From positions 2,893,001 through 2,957,000 of the forward strand of contig NZ_LT629733.1 of the NCBI RefSeq assembly GCF_900104785.1: DNA of 64,000 bases, in the 5' to 3' direction. Both the position numbers and the translations under genes were made by a program. Shown here one piece after another: positions 35,109 to 44,552 of this stretch (the stretch's first letter is position 1; every line of letters begins with the position of its first letter). This DNA comes from Formosa sp. Hel1_31_208 (GTDB lineage: Bacteria > Bacteroidota > Bacteroidia > Flavobacteriales > Flavobacteriaceae). Below the pieces are notes generated by a model. The model was given only the letters and a program-made list of their open reading frames with translations, ran no database searches and had not been told where the DNA came from.

Positions 35109-37079
35109 TTACTCAATATCTTCTCCAAGAGACCATTTTAATGGCGTATTAGCATTTGCTGCAGAGACTCTCACATAACCTTGCATTTCTTGATGCAATG
35201 CAGAACAGAAATCTGTACAATAGAATGGCCATACTCCAACTTGTTTAGGTTCCCAGACAGATGTCTTTGTTTGCCCTGGCATAATTAATATCTCTGAGGT
35301 ATTTTGGCCTATCATCGCAAAACCATGTGGTACATCAAAATCTTGCTCCAAGTTTGTGATATGAAAATATACTTTATCTCCAACCTTCACACCTTCAATA
35401 TTATCTGGTGAGAAATGACTTCTAATGGTAGTCATGTATATATGAACTTCATTACCATTTCTTACCACCTTGGTATCATCATCAGATTTAGCAGCATAAG
35501 GATGCTTGTTTTCTTCTAAACTGTAGATTTTCTGAGAACGTTCTTTAATAATATCCGCGCGCATAGCGGCAGCATAGTGAGGCTCTCCATGCGTTGGAAA
35601 GTCTAAAAGTAATTCCATTTTATCTCCAGATATATCATACAATTGAGCACTATGCTCTAACTCAGGACCTGTTGGTAAGTAACGATCTTTCGTAATTTTA
35701 TTCATCGCAAACATATACTTACCTTGAGGTTTTCCAGAGTTTCCTCCGGGAATGGTTAAGTGGCCTACAGAATAAAACGTAGATTGTCTGTCTAATACTT
35801 CCCATGTGCCTAGTTTCCATTTTACAACTTCAGACGAAATAAAGAAGGTCGTATAAGCATTCCCTTTACCGTCAAATTCTGTATGCAGTGGTCCTAATCC
35901 AGCTTGTTCAACGACACCAGCTAATACATCTTCAAAATTTAAGATTGGAATACCATAAGCATCTCCTGCAAATTTTTCATTGTCAATAGCATCTATCATT
36001 CTTGTAAATGAATGTACAGTTAAGTTTGCAGATAATTTTCCGTTACCAACAATATATTCTCCAGAAGGATCTACATCACAACCATGTGGTGATTTAGGTG
36101 TTGGTAAGAAATATACTGCTCCAGGAACTTCTGACGGATTAACAACACGTACTTCTTTTATCATAGTAGATGTGGCCGTATGTGTATCCTCATCATAAAC
36201 GTTATGCGCATAATTAGCTGGCATCATTTTACCACCACCATTATTTACATATGCTTCAATTTTTTTCCAGTTTATAGCTGCGATAAAATCTTTATCATTC
36301 TGTGATGCGTTAACCTCTAGAAGCGTACTTGCTTCTTCAGTATTATAGGTAGAAAAGAAGAACCAACCATGAGAAGCACCACGCCCTGGATGCGCTAAAT
36401 CGTAGTTAAAACCTGGCATGAGCACTTGAAATTTTATTTCCATAGCTCCAGTTTCTGGTGCAACACTAATAAAAGATAAAGCTCCTTGAAAATTACCTTT
36501 GTAATCTTTAATTGGCATATCGCGTTGCGGAATTGGTACAGAAAAACGTGTACCTGCAACAACGTACTCTGTGTTTTCTGTTACAAATGATGAACTGTGA
36601 TTACCTGCACTGTTAGGTACTTCAATAATTTCTGTAGTTTCAAAAGTTTTCAAGTCGATCTTCGCAATTCTTGGTGTGTTGTTTTCATTTATAAAGATAA
36701 AACGTCCATCAATTTCCCCATTAGTTTGGGAAATGTCTGGGTGGTGAGAATCTCCCCAAGGAATAAATCCGTGAGACGTATTCAGCATTGGTTTTGTCTC
36801 TTCGGAATAACCATATCCAGAAGTTGGAAACTGTGAGAATACAGGAATCTCTTTAAACATTCTTCCTGATGGTAATCCATAAACAGTTAAATTACCACTA
36901 TAACCTCCAGAGATAAACGCATAAAATTCATCATGCTCTCCGGGCGCAACGTATACTTTTTCAGCAGCATTACTCGAAAGTGCTCCAGAATTACTCTCTG
37001 ATGTTTTTGAATCATTACAGCTCGTAAATGCAGCATATACAAATACAAGCGCAATAGTTATTTTTAATATATTCTTCAT
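35109..37079 (-). CDS. nosZ: nitrous oxide reductase, Sec-type lipoprotein (clade II)
   Basis: A 656-residue enzyme that reduces N2O to N2. It has a Sec lipoprotein signal (AAFTSC, Cys20) instead of the Tat signal of clade I enzymes, so it belongs to clade II. The beta-propeller carries His motifs for the CuZ centre (WGDSHHPDIS, HPGRGASHGW, SPHGCDVDP, LGPLHTEFD). The C-terminal cupredoxin has a complete CuA site: Cys621, Cys625, His629, Met632 (CTDFCSALHQEM). It is third in the unit led by an Fnr-type promoter, followed by a terminator. Confidence 0.97.
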   Translation of the reverse strand: MKNILKITIALVFVYAAFTSCNDSKTSESNSGALSSNAAEKVYVAPGEHDEFYAFISGGYSGNLTVYGLPSGRMFKEIPVFSQFPTSGYGYSEETKPMLNTSHGFIPWGDSHHPDISQTNGEIDGRFIFINENNTPRIAKIDLKTFETTEIIEVPNSAGNHSSSFVTENTEYVVAGTRFSVPIPQRDMPIKDYKGNFQGALSFISVAPETGAMEIKFQVLMPGFNYDLAHPGRGASHGWFFFSTYNTEEASTLLEVNASQNDKDFIAAINWKKIEAYVNNGGGKMMPANYAHNVYDEDTHTATSTMIKEVRVVNPSEVPGAVYFLPTPKSPHGCDVDPSGEYIVGNGKLSANLTVHSFTRMIDAIDNEKFAGDAYGIPILNFEDVLAGVVEQAGLGPLHTEFDGKGNAYTTFFISSEVVKWKLGTWEVLDRQSTFYSVGHLTIPGGNSGKPQGKYMFAMNKITKDRYLPTGPELEHSAQLYDISGDKMELLLDFPTHGEPHYAAAMRADIIKERSQKIYSLEENKHPYAAKSDDDTKVVRNGNEVHIYMTTIRSHFSPDNIEGVKVGDKVYFHITNLEQDFDVPHGFAMIGQNTSEILIMPGQTKTSVWEPKQVGVWPFYCTDFCSALHQEMQGYVRVSAANANTPLKWSLGEDIE

Positions 37080-37104
37080 ATTCTTATAAATTTAATTAGT
37101 GTTT

Positions 37105-37680
37105 TTAATCTTCAGTTGGCGGCAATAGTACTTTATCAATAACATGCACAATTCCATTTCCTGCTTTTACGCTCCCCAATATTTTTGCACCGCCAATCAT
37201 AGGTTCTCCATTAATTACCTCGATTTTAACATATTGATTATTGGCTTGTCCAAGTTTTTTAAATTTCTTTAAAAAGTCTTTAGAGTAATTACCTGGAGTT
37301 ACATGATACTTCAAGATATTAGCTAAGGCATCTTTATTCTCGGGTTTCAGTAAATTTTCAACTGTTCCCTCAGGTAAGGCAGCAAAAGCCTCATTAGTTG
37401 GCGCAAAGACCATTAAAGGTCCTGCATTAACTAAAACATTTTCAAGATCTGCGGCTTTTACAGCTGCAACCAATGTAGTATGATCTTTAGAACCAATTGC
37501 AATACTTAGAACAGTTGTGCTTTTATCATCTTTAATAAAAGCTTGTCCTGCTTTTTTATTTGATGTGGTTTCAGTCTCTGAAACTGTTGAGTCCATTGAA
37601 GCTTCTTTGTCTTCATTTTTACATGAGAGCATTATAGCTATCACTGCAAAAACAAGACATAGTTTTTTGGTTGTTTTCAT
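37105..37680 (-). CDS. fasciclin-domain lipoprotein upstream of nosZ
   Basis: A 191-residue predicted lipoprotein (lipobox IMLSC, Cys20) with one fasciclin (FAS1) domain at about 60-190 (LVAAVKAADLENVLVNAGPL, VFAPTNEAFAALPEGT, KYHVTPGNY, IVHVIDKVLLPP). FAS1 domains usually mediate adhesion or protein contact. Lying 25 bp upstream of nosZ and 17 bp after a cytochrome c gene, it is probably in the same transcript. Its role in N2O reduction is not known; a scaffold or copper-related role is possible. Confidence 0.88.
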   Translation of the reverse strand: MKTTKKLCLVFAVIAIMLSCKNEDKEASMDSTVSETETTSNKKAGQAFIKDDKSTTVLSIAIGSKDHTTLVAAVKAADLENVLVNAGPLMVFAPTNEAFAALPEGTVENLLKPENKDALANILKYHVTPGNYSKDFLKKFKKLGQANNQYVKIEVINGEPMIGGAKILGSVKAGNGIVHVIDKVLLPPTED

Positions 37681-37697
37681 AATATCGTGTTATAGTG

Positions 37698-38198
37698 TTA
37701 AAGTGTTCTGAAATATTCTAATACTGATCTAGCCTCTTGTTCCGTTAGGTTTTGATTAGCCATTGGCGAACCATTAAACTCAATTAATAATTCTCTTGCT
37801 AAGGGATCATTTTTAACCATTTCCTCAGGGTTTAAAATCATATTCATGACCCATTCTGGTGATCTACGATCAAAAATATCTGTAGGTGGTGGACCAATAA
37901 ATTTTTTGTCTGGTCTATGGCAAGCAGTGCACATTTTTTTAAATACTTCTGCACCTTCAGCTACCATGTTTTGATCTATTTCTTCATCTAAAGTCAAAGA
38001 TGTAATTGGACCAACACCTTTATTGGCTAAGTCAACTCTTTGAGATGCTTTTATAGTCGTCTCTTTAGGCGTTTCCTTTTTAACAACTGCCTCTTTTTTC
38101 CCATAAGAAATAGGTTCTTTTTTCTTTTCTTCTTTGCCCCCACAACTTAACAGCAGTGTTACAAATAATACAGTCATTAGTTTTAGTGTTTGTTTCAT
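37698..38198 (-). CDS. monohaem cytochrome c lipoprotein, first gene of the nos unit
   Basis: A 166-residue lipoprotein (lipobox LLLSC, Cys19) with a Lys/Glu-rich linker, then a cytochrome c domain. The haem motif is CTACH (about residue 90), and a Met ligand region follows (NGSPMANQNLTEQE). It is probably the electron donor to NosZ, attached to a membrane. It starts 14 bases after the predicted transcription start of the Fnr-type promoter and leads the unit with the fasciclin gene and nosZ. Confidence 0.88.
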   Translation of the reverse strand: MKQTLKLMTVLFVTLLLSCGGKEEKKKEPISYGKKEAVVKKETPKETTIKASQRVDLANKGVGPITSLTLDEEIDQNMVAEGAEVFKKMCTACHRPDKKFIGPPPTDIFDRRSPEWVMNMILNPEEMVKNDPLARELLIEFNGSPMANQNLTEQEARSVLEYFRTL

Positions 38199-38217
38199 TT
38201 TGATTTAGTTTATTTTA

Positions 38218-38260
38218 CAATATTAGTCACTCAATAGTAGAATTCATATGATAATTATCA
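38218..38260 (-). promoter_or_regulatory. Fnr-type box and -7 element of the cytochrome c/nosZ unit
   Basis: Palindrome TGATAATTATCA at 38249-38260; on the minus strand a TAATATTG -7-like element begins 35 bp further (38225-38218). The predicted start near 38212 leaves about 14 bases before the ATG. Confidence 0.7.
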
Positions 38261-38397
38261 TATTTCGGACAATTTTATCCTATTTAAAATTATACTCTTT
38301 TATTACTGCCATTGTGTTAAATCTTTTCTAAGTTGAGTTCGTAATATAGCAACAGTGCAACTTTTCCTTATCTTTAAAGCAACTAAACCAAACCACT

Positions 38398-41300
38398 ATG
38401 AAAAAATGTATGCTTTTGATGCTTTTTATGGCATCCCTCTCTCTCGTTGCTCAAGATATTTCTCCTGATTTATTAAAAAACATGACGCCACGAAATATTG
38501 GCCCAGGAGGTATGTCTGGACGCGTTACATCAATTGATGCTGTTCATTCCAATCCTGATATCATGTATGTTGGAACAGCTTCTGGAGGTTTATGGAAAAG
38601 TGAATCAGGAGGTATTACTTGGACCCCTATCTTTGATAATCAAGTCACAGCTTCCATTGGAGCAGTAGCCATTCAGCAATCAAATCCTAGTGTTATTTGG
38701 GTAGGTACAGGTGAAGGCAACCCAAGAAATAGTTTGAATGGTGGTTACGGCATTTTCAAATCATTAGATGGTGGAAAAAGCTGGAAAGCTATGGGATTAG
38801 AAAAAACACGTCATATTCATCGTGTCATAATAGATCCTACCAATCCAGATGTTGTTTATGTAGCGGCAATAGGGTCTCCTTGGGGAGAACATCCTGAGCG
38901 TGGCGTTTTTAAAACGACAGATGGCGGTAAAACATGGAATAAAATCTTATTTGCAAACAATAAAACAGGTGCATCCGATTTGGTGATGGATCCTTCAAAC
39001 CCCAATAAGCTAATTGCTGCCATGTGGGAACATAAACGCGATCCTTGGTTTTTTAATTCTGGCGGTGAGGGTTCTGGTTTACATATTACCCATGACGGCG
39101 GAAACACCTGGAAAAAAATCACAGAGAAAGAAGGTTTTCCAAAAGGAAACCTCGGTCGTATAGGCGTCGCTATTGCACCTAACAAACCAAATATAGTTTA
39201 TGCACTTGTTGAAGCAAAGAAAAATGCACTCTACAAAAGTGAAGACGGTGGGTTTAGCTGGTCAATGATCAATAATAAAAGTGATATCGGTAATCGACCT
39301 TTCTATTATTCTGAAATTTATGTCGATCCTCAAAATGAAAATCGCGTCTACTCCGTATTTACTTATATCAATGTATCTGAAGATGGCGGTAAAAATTTCA
39401 CACAACTCATGCCTGCCTATGGGGTGAGTAACGGCGTGCATCCCGATCATCACGCTTGGTGGATTCATCCTGAAGATGGCAGTTTTATGATTGATGGTAA
39501 TGATGGTGGTATGAATATCACAAAAGATGGCGGAAAATCATGGCGTTTCATTGGTAACCTTCCTGTCGCACAATTCTATCACATCAATGTTGATAATGAA
39601 ATCCCATATAATGTGTACGGAGGAATGCAAGATAATGGATCTTGGAGAGGTCCAGCTTATGTATGGAGAGATCAAGGTATTCGCAATAGCTATTGGCAGG
39701 AAATTAGTTTTGGTGACGGATTCGATGTGGTTCCAGATCCAGACAATTCAAGATATGGCTGGTCAATGAGTCAGCAAGGGTATGTGAGTCGCTATGATTG
39801 GCAAACTGGAAATAACTATTCCGTAAGACCAACACATCCTGATCCTAATGTGAACTTACGCTTCAATTGGAATGCTGCTATCAATATTGACCCTTTTGAT
39901 ACGAGTACATTGTACTTCGGAAGTCAGTTTGTACATAAATCTACCAATAAAGGTGATACTTGGAGTGTCATTTCGCCAGATCTCACTACAAACGATCCAG
40001 AAAAACAAAAACAATCGGAAAGTGGTGGTTTAACCATGGATGCCACAGGAGCCGAGAATCATACCACAATTTTAGTCATCGAGCCTTCTCCTCTTGAACG
40101 GAATATGCTATGGGTTGGTACAGACGACGGAAAAGTACATTATACCACAAATGGTGGCGATTCATGGAATGACGTGACCAAAAACATTAAAGGTTTACCC
40201 GCAGGAAGTTGGGTTGCTCAAATTAAAGCATCAAATAAAAACAAAGGAGAAGCACTATTAATCGCTAACGATTATAGACGTTTCAATTACACACCTTATG
40301 CCTATCGTACAAAAGATTATGGTAAAACATGGGAACGTATAGTAGATGGAAATGACGTAGCGAGTTATACGCTTTCGATAATAGAAGATCCAGTAGAATC
40401 AAACTTACTCTTTTTAGGTACTGATGACGGACTTTATATCTCCTTCAATGCTGGAAACACCTGGTCGAAATGGACTAAGGGTTTCCCTACCGTATCTGTA
40501 AAAGATCTTGTTATTCACCCAAGAGAGCATGATTTAATTATTGGGACTTTTGGGCGTGCTGCTTGGGTCTTGGACGATATTCGTCCGCTAAGAACATTAG
40601 CTAAAAATAAACAAGTGATCAATCAAAAATTAGAATTATTTGATCCTCCAACAGCATATCAAGCGGCATACCAGCAACCAACAGGAAGCCGTTTTGGGGC
40701 TGATGCCATGTATCACGGTGAAAACAGAGGCTATGGTGCACAATTCTCTTATTTTATTAAAGTAGTTGACAAGCCTAAAGTTACCGAAGACAAGAAAGAG
40801 GACTCAGAAGATGCTGCTCCTGATGACAAAGAAAACAAAGTGAAATGGGACTCTATTCATTTCAAAATTTATGATGGCGACCGCCTAATTCGCAGCTTAA
40901 AGCGTAAAACTCCAGATTCTACAGGACTTTACAAATGGAGTTGGTTTATGGATGAAGCAGGTGTAGACTATCCATCAAAACGCATCAGAAAACGTACAAG
41001 AGAACCAGGAGGGGTTTCGGTAAAACCCGGAACTTACAAAGCCATTATGAGTTATGGAGATCAAACTTCAGAAGCGATGATTAAAGTTGAACTAGACCCT
41101 CGAGTAAAAGTGTCACTTGCCAATATCAATCAAGTGTATGATGCATACAAAGGTCTAGAGAACATGCAACAAACTTCAGCCGATGCCGTAAAACAATTGA
41201 TAGAAAGTAAAACTATTGCAAAAGACTACCAGTCCCTACTTCAAAAACTGGATAAGATAACGTACAAAGAAAATATTAAAGCCTCTAAGGAGATTGTAAA

Positions 41301-41601
41301 GCAAATTGATAGTATCGTAGACAAATTCCTAGGGAAAGAAGATAAGCGACAAGGTATCACCAGAAATCCTGAGGTCACTGTTATGCAACGCTTAGGCTTA
41401 GCTAGAAGTTATGTTGGATCGCGACAAAATGGAATTACCTCAACCGAAACGACGCTCATTAAAAATGCTCGGGAGGCCTTAGAAAACATACTTAGTGAAA
41501 CCAATACCTTCTTTCAGGATGCTTGGGTACCATACCGTTCAAAAATGGAGCAGTTACAACCAAATCCATTTAAAGAGGTAAAGACGTTTAAATTAGATTA
41601 A
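38398..41601 (+). CDS. secreted sortilin/BNR-type propeller protein
   Basis: A 1067-residue exported protein with a signal peptide ending LVAQ. Residues about 25-750 contain many Asp-box repeats (TTDGGKTW, SEDGGFSW, THDGGNTW, TKDGGKSW, SFNAGNTW), as in sortilin/Vps10 and sialidase propellers. A C-terminal part (about 760-1067) has a beta domain and helical stretches. RefSeq usually calls such proteins glycosyl hydrolases, but no catalytic residues were identified. The S9 peptidase gene follows after 21 bp, so they are probably co-expressed in peptide or glycan handling. Confidence 0.83.
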   Translation: MKKCMLLMLFMASLSLVAQDISPDLLKNMTPRNIGPGGMSGRVTSIDAVHSNPDIMYVGTASGGLWKSESGGITWTPIFDNQVTASIGAVAIQQSNPSVIWVGTGEGNPRNSLNGGYGIFKSLDGGKSWKAMGLEKTRHIHRVIIDPTNPDVVYVAAIGSPWGEHPERGVFKTTDGGKTWNKILFANNKTGASDLVMDPSNPNKLIAAMWEHKRDPWFFNSGGEGSGLHITHDGGNTWKKITEKEGFPKGNLGRIGVAIAPNKPNIVYALVEAKKNALYKSEDGGFSWSMINNKSDIGNRPFYYSEIYVDPQNENRVYSVFTYINVSEDGGKNFTQLMPAYGVSNGVHPDHHAWWIHPEDGSFMIDGNDGGMNITKDGGKSWRFIGNLPVAQFYHINVDNEIPYNVYGGMQDNGSWRGPAYVWRDQGIRNSYWQEISFGDGFDVVPDPDNSRYGWSMSQQGYVSRYDWQTGNNYSVRPTHPDPNVNLRFNWNAAINIDPFDTSTLYFGSQFVHKSTNKGDTWSVISPDLTTNDPEKQKQSESGGLTMDATGAENHTTILVIEPSPLERNMLWVGTDDGKVHYTTNGGDSWNDVTKNIKGLPAGSWVAQIKASNKNKGEALLIANDYRRFNYTPYAYRTKDYGKTWERIVDGNDVASYTLSIIEDPVESNLLFLGTDDGLYISFNAGNTWSKWTKGFPTVSVKDLVIHPREHDLIIGTFGRAAWVLDDIRPLRTLAKNKQVINQKLELFDPPTAYQAAYQQPTGSRFGADAMYHGENRGYGAQFSYFIKVVDKPKVTEDKKEDSEDAAPDDKENKVKWDSIHFKIYDGDRLIRSLKRKTPDSTGLYKWSWFMDEAGVDYPSKRIRKRTREPGGVSVKPGTYKAIMSYGDQTSEAMIKVELDPRVKVSLANINQVYDAYKGLENMQQTSADAVKQLIESKTIAKDYQSLLQKLDKITYKENIKASKEIVKQIDSIVDKFLGKEDKRQGITRNPEVTVMQRLGLARSYVGSRQNGITSTETTLIKNAREALENILSETNTFFQDAWVPYRSKMEQLQPNPFKEVKTFKLD

Positions 41602-41622
41602 CAACACACTAAAACAATCAAT

Positions 41623-43575
41623 ATGAAAACAAAACTTTTAGGATTATGCATCGCCATTCTAATGGTTTCTTGTAAAAAAGACACCAAGGATAACGCAATG
41701 GCAGAAAGAGAGATTCAACAGTATACTATAGAGCAGTTTATGGACAACGAATCTGTTGGTGGTGGAAGCTTCTCTGCTGATAATAGTAATTTATTAGTAT
41801 CGAGTAACCGCTCTGGTATTTATAACGTCTATACTATTCCTGCAATGGGAGGAGAAATGACTGCAATCACACAATCGGATAGCACTTCCATATTCGCAAG
41901 CTCTTACTTTCCAAATGACAACAGAATGTTATTAAATGCCGATGGAAACGGTGACGAAATTGACCATTTATTTGTTAGAGAATTGGACGGTAGTATCAAG
42001 GATATTACGCCTGAAGTTGGAGCTAAATCTTCATTTTACGGTTGGTCTAAAGACAAGCAAAGTTTATATTTTGGTTCAAACAAACGCGATCCAAGATATT
42101 TTGACGTTTATAAAATGTCCATCTCAGATTATACGTCTGAAATGCTCTACCAAAATAACGACGGACTAGATTTTGGAGGTATGAGTGATGATGAAAACTT
42201 TTTTGCACTATCAAAAAATCTAAACACTAATGATAGTGATTTATTTCTTTATGATGTTGCTGGAAATGATATGATAAAGATCAATTCCAATCAAAGCGCT
42301 AATTCTGCTCAGGATTTTTCTAATGATAATGCGATGTTTTACTATACCACTGATGATGGTAGTGAATTTTCTTATTTAATGGCATACAATCTTGATACCA
42401 AAACAAAAACAAAGATTGTGGAACGCTCATGGGATGTTAATGGTGCTGGTTTCACAGCCAATGATAGCTATATGGTTGTATATGTTAATGACGATGGAAA
42501 AAATGTTATTGAAGTATTAGAGACCGAAACAATGACGCCAATTGAATTACCCGATTTTGGTGATAAGAGTATTACAAGTGTTGGTTTTAGTGAAGACGAG
42601 ACCTGGATGCGTATGTATGTAGGAGGCTCTAATTCACCTTCAGATTTATACACGTATAATTTCATAACCAAAGCACAGCATAAGCTCACCAACGTACTTA
42701 ATGACGATATTAATAGTGATGATTTAGTAACAGCAAAAGTGATCCGTTTTAAATCTTTTGATGGCACTGTAATACCTGCTATATATTACTTGCCAAAGCA
42801 AGCTTCCGAAGCGAATAAAGTTCCAGCTATGGTTTGGGTGCATGGTGGTCCAGGTGGACAATCACGTCAAGGTTTTAATCCGTTAATTCAATATATGGTA
42901 AATCATGGTTATGCGGTTTTAGCAGTAAACAATCGTGGAAGTAGCGGCTATGGTAAAACATTCTATCAGATGGATGACAAAAACCACGGTGAAAAAGACC
43001 TACAAGATTGTGTTGAAGGCAAAAACTGGTTGGCTCGTCAAAATGAAATAAATGGTGAGAAAATAGGTATTATTGGTGGCTCTTATGGTGGTTATATGAC
43101 TATGGCAGCTTTAACCTATACACCAGAAGAATTTGATGTAGGTGTAAATCTATTTGGAGTTACCAATTGGCTTCGTACCTTAAAAAGTATTCCACCTTAT
43201 TGGGAATCGTTTAGAGAATCGCTCTATTTAGAATTGGGTGATCCTTATTCGGCAGATTCAACACGTTTAAGACGTATTTCACCATTGTTCCATACAGAAA
43301 AGGTGACTAAGCCTTTAATTGTACTGCAAGGTGCTCAGGACCCAAGAGTATTGCAAGTAGAATCTGATGAAATTGTGGCTGGGGTTAAAAAAAATAATGT
43401 TCCTGTAGATTATGTCTTATTTGAAGATGAAGGTCATGGTTTTGTAAAGAAAGAAAATCAAATTGAAGCCTACAGTCGAATATTAAAATTCCTAGATGTG
43501 CATTTGAAAAATGAAAATGCACCAATTGATGGTGAAACACCTTCTACCGAAATTGAAGCAGAAGAGTCTAATTAA
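41623..43575 (+). CDS. S9-family (prolyl oligopeptidase/DPP-like) serine peptidase lipoprotein
   Basis: A 650-residue lipoprotein (lipobox MVSC, Cys17). A seven-bladed TolB-like propeller (about 40-360) precedes an alpha/beta-hydrolase domain. The catalytic triad is complete: Ser487 in GGSYGGYMT, Asp573 in GAQDPRV and His605 in EGHGF. It likely cleaves short peptides at the cell envelope. It forms an operon with the preceding propeller gene, and a terminator follows. Confidence 0.93.
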   Translation: MKTKLLGLCIAILMVSCKKDTKDNAMAEREIQQYTIEQFMDNESVGGGSFSADNSNLLVSSNRSGIYNVYTIPAMGGEMTAITQSDSTSIFASSYFPNDNRMLLNADGNGDEIDHLFVRELDGSIKDITPEVGAKSSFYGWSKDKQSLYFGSNKRDPRYFDVYKMSISDYTSEMLYQNNDGLDFGGMSDDENFFALSKNLNTNDSDLFLYDVAGNDMIKINSNQSANSAQDFSNDNAMFYYTTDDGSEFSYLMAYNLDTKTKTKIVERSWDVNGAGFTANDSYMVVYVNDDGKNVIEVLETETMTPIELPDFGDKSITSVGFSEDETWMRMYVGGSNSPSDLYTYNFITKAQHKLTNVLNDDINSDDLVTAKVIRFKSFDGTVIPAIYYLPKQASEANKVPAMVWVHGGPGGQSRQGFNPLIQYMVNHGYAVLAVNNRGSSGYGKTFYQMDDKNHGEKDLQDCVEGKNWLARQNEINGEKIGIIGGSYGGYMTMAALTYTPEEFDVGVNLFGVTNWLRTLKSIPPYWESFRESLYLELGDPYSADSTRLRRISPLFHTEKVTKPLIVLQGAQDPRVLQVESDEIVAGVKKNNVPVDYVLFEDEGHGFVKKENQIEAYSRILKFLDVHLKNENAPIDGETPSTEIEAEESN

Positions 43576-43593
43576 TTCAAAGTAGCATATAAA

Positions 43594-43630
43594 ACAAAAA
43601 AGCTTGGGCATACCGCTCAAGCTTTTTTGT
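43594..43630. terminator. bidirectional terminator after the S9 peptidase
   Basis: A 16-bp stem (43594-43609 with 43615-43630, one G-T wobble) with A-run and T-run on either side. It serves the S9 gene and the convergent universal stress gene. Confidence 0.88.
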
Positions 43631-43646
43631 TTTATGTGCTAGTGAT

Positions 43647-44468
43647 TTAAATTTTAAAAGTAATTACCGGAAGAGTTGAATGATTAGCAACATCTTCAGA
43701 GACACTACCTGCAAAGAAATGTGCAAGCCCCTTTCTTCCGTGTGTTGGAACGGCAATAAGATCTGCTCCTATTAAATTTGCTGCATTTAGAATTCCTTTC
43801 TCTATGCTATAATCTGCGATATAATGTATATCATTTATTTTATCTAAATTTCCATTAGCCGTTTTTAAAAAGTCTGCGACTGTCGCATCAATTTCCGAAG
43901 AACTTCTAAAGCCTTCTCCAGGAACATTGACATGTATTAATTTTAGATTATCAAATAACTGGCGTGCTTTTAAATAGGGCTCTACCATTTCTTTAGAAAA
44001 GTCACTCGCAAAGGCTACAGTATTAAACTCTAATTTAGTTGGTTTTTGCTTCACTACTAATACGGGTAACTCAGAATGACGTACCACTTTTTCAGTATTT
44101 GAACCTACAAAAATCTCAGAGAGTCCGCTTGATCCATGCGATCCCATAACAATCATATCGGCTGCATGCTCATCTGCGACTTCTGCAACTTCGCTAAACA
44201 CTTTAAAATGCTTAACTATTGGGGTTACATCAACACCTTCCAAATAGTCTTTTGATAAAAACTCATCAAACTTCCGTTCTGCGAGTTTTAAGAAAAACAC
44301 CATTTTTTCATTCAACTCATTATTAGAGTCTGTGACACGGCCTTTATCAATTTCTAACATATGTAGGACGAGTAATTCTGCGTTGTTTCGTTTTGCTAGA
44401 ATGGCTGCAGTTTCCAGAGCATACTCAGAGTATTCTGAAAAATCTATAGGTACAATTATCTTTTTCAT
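43647..44468 (-). CDS. universal stress protein, two tandem Usp domains
   Basis: A 273-residue cytoplasmic protein of two Usp domains (about 1-145 and 150-273). The first has MKKIIVPIDFSEYSEYALETA and a complete nucleotide-binding G-x2-G-x9-G-S/T motif (GSHGSSGLSEIFVGSNTEKV); the second has PTHGRKGLAHFFAGS. Such proteins respond to stress and often bind ATP. It lies next to hemN on the same strand, 84 bp downstream. A TTTTGA-N7-TCAAAA palindrome lies upstream but has the wrong spacing for the Fnr boxes. Confidence 0.93.
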   Translation of the reverse strand: MKKIIVPIDFSEYSEYALETAAILAKRNNAELLVLHMLEIDKGRVTDSNNELNEKMVFFLKLAERKFDEFLSKDYLEGVDVTPIVKHFKVFSEVAEVADEHAADMIVMGSHGSSGLSEIFVGSNTEKVVRHSELPVLVVKQKPTKLEFNTVAFASDFSKEMVEPYLKARQLFDNLKLIHVNVPGEGFRSSSEIDATVADFLKTANGNLDKINDIHYIADYSIEKGILNAANLIGADLIAVPTHGRKGLAHFFAGSVSEDVANHSTLPVITFKI

Positions 44469-44552
44469 AATTTTTTGGATTTTTTTGGTTAAGTCTGTTA
44501 AAAATACAAGTTTTGACTAAGTATCAAAACTATTTCAGACATTATATACGAA

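Noticed and set aside
44513..44530. TTTTGA-N7-TCAAAA palindrome upstream of the universal stress gene
   Set aside because: The half-site spacing is seven, not six, and no -7 element lies at the expected distance on the minus strand.
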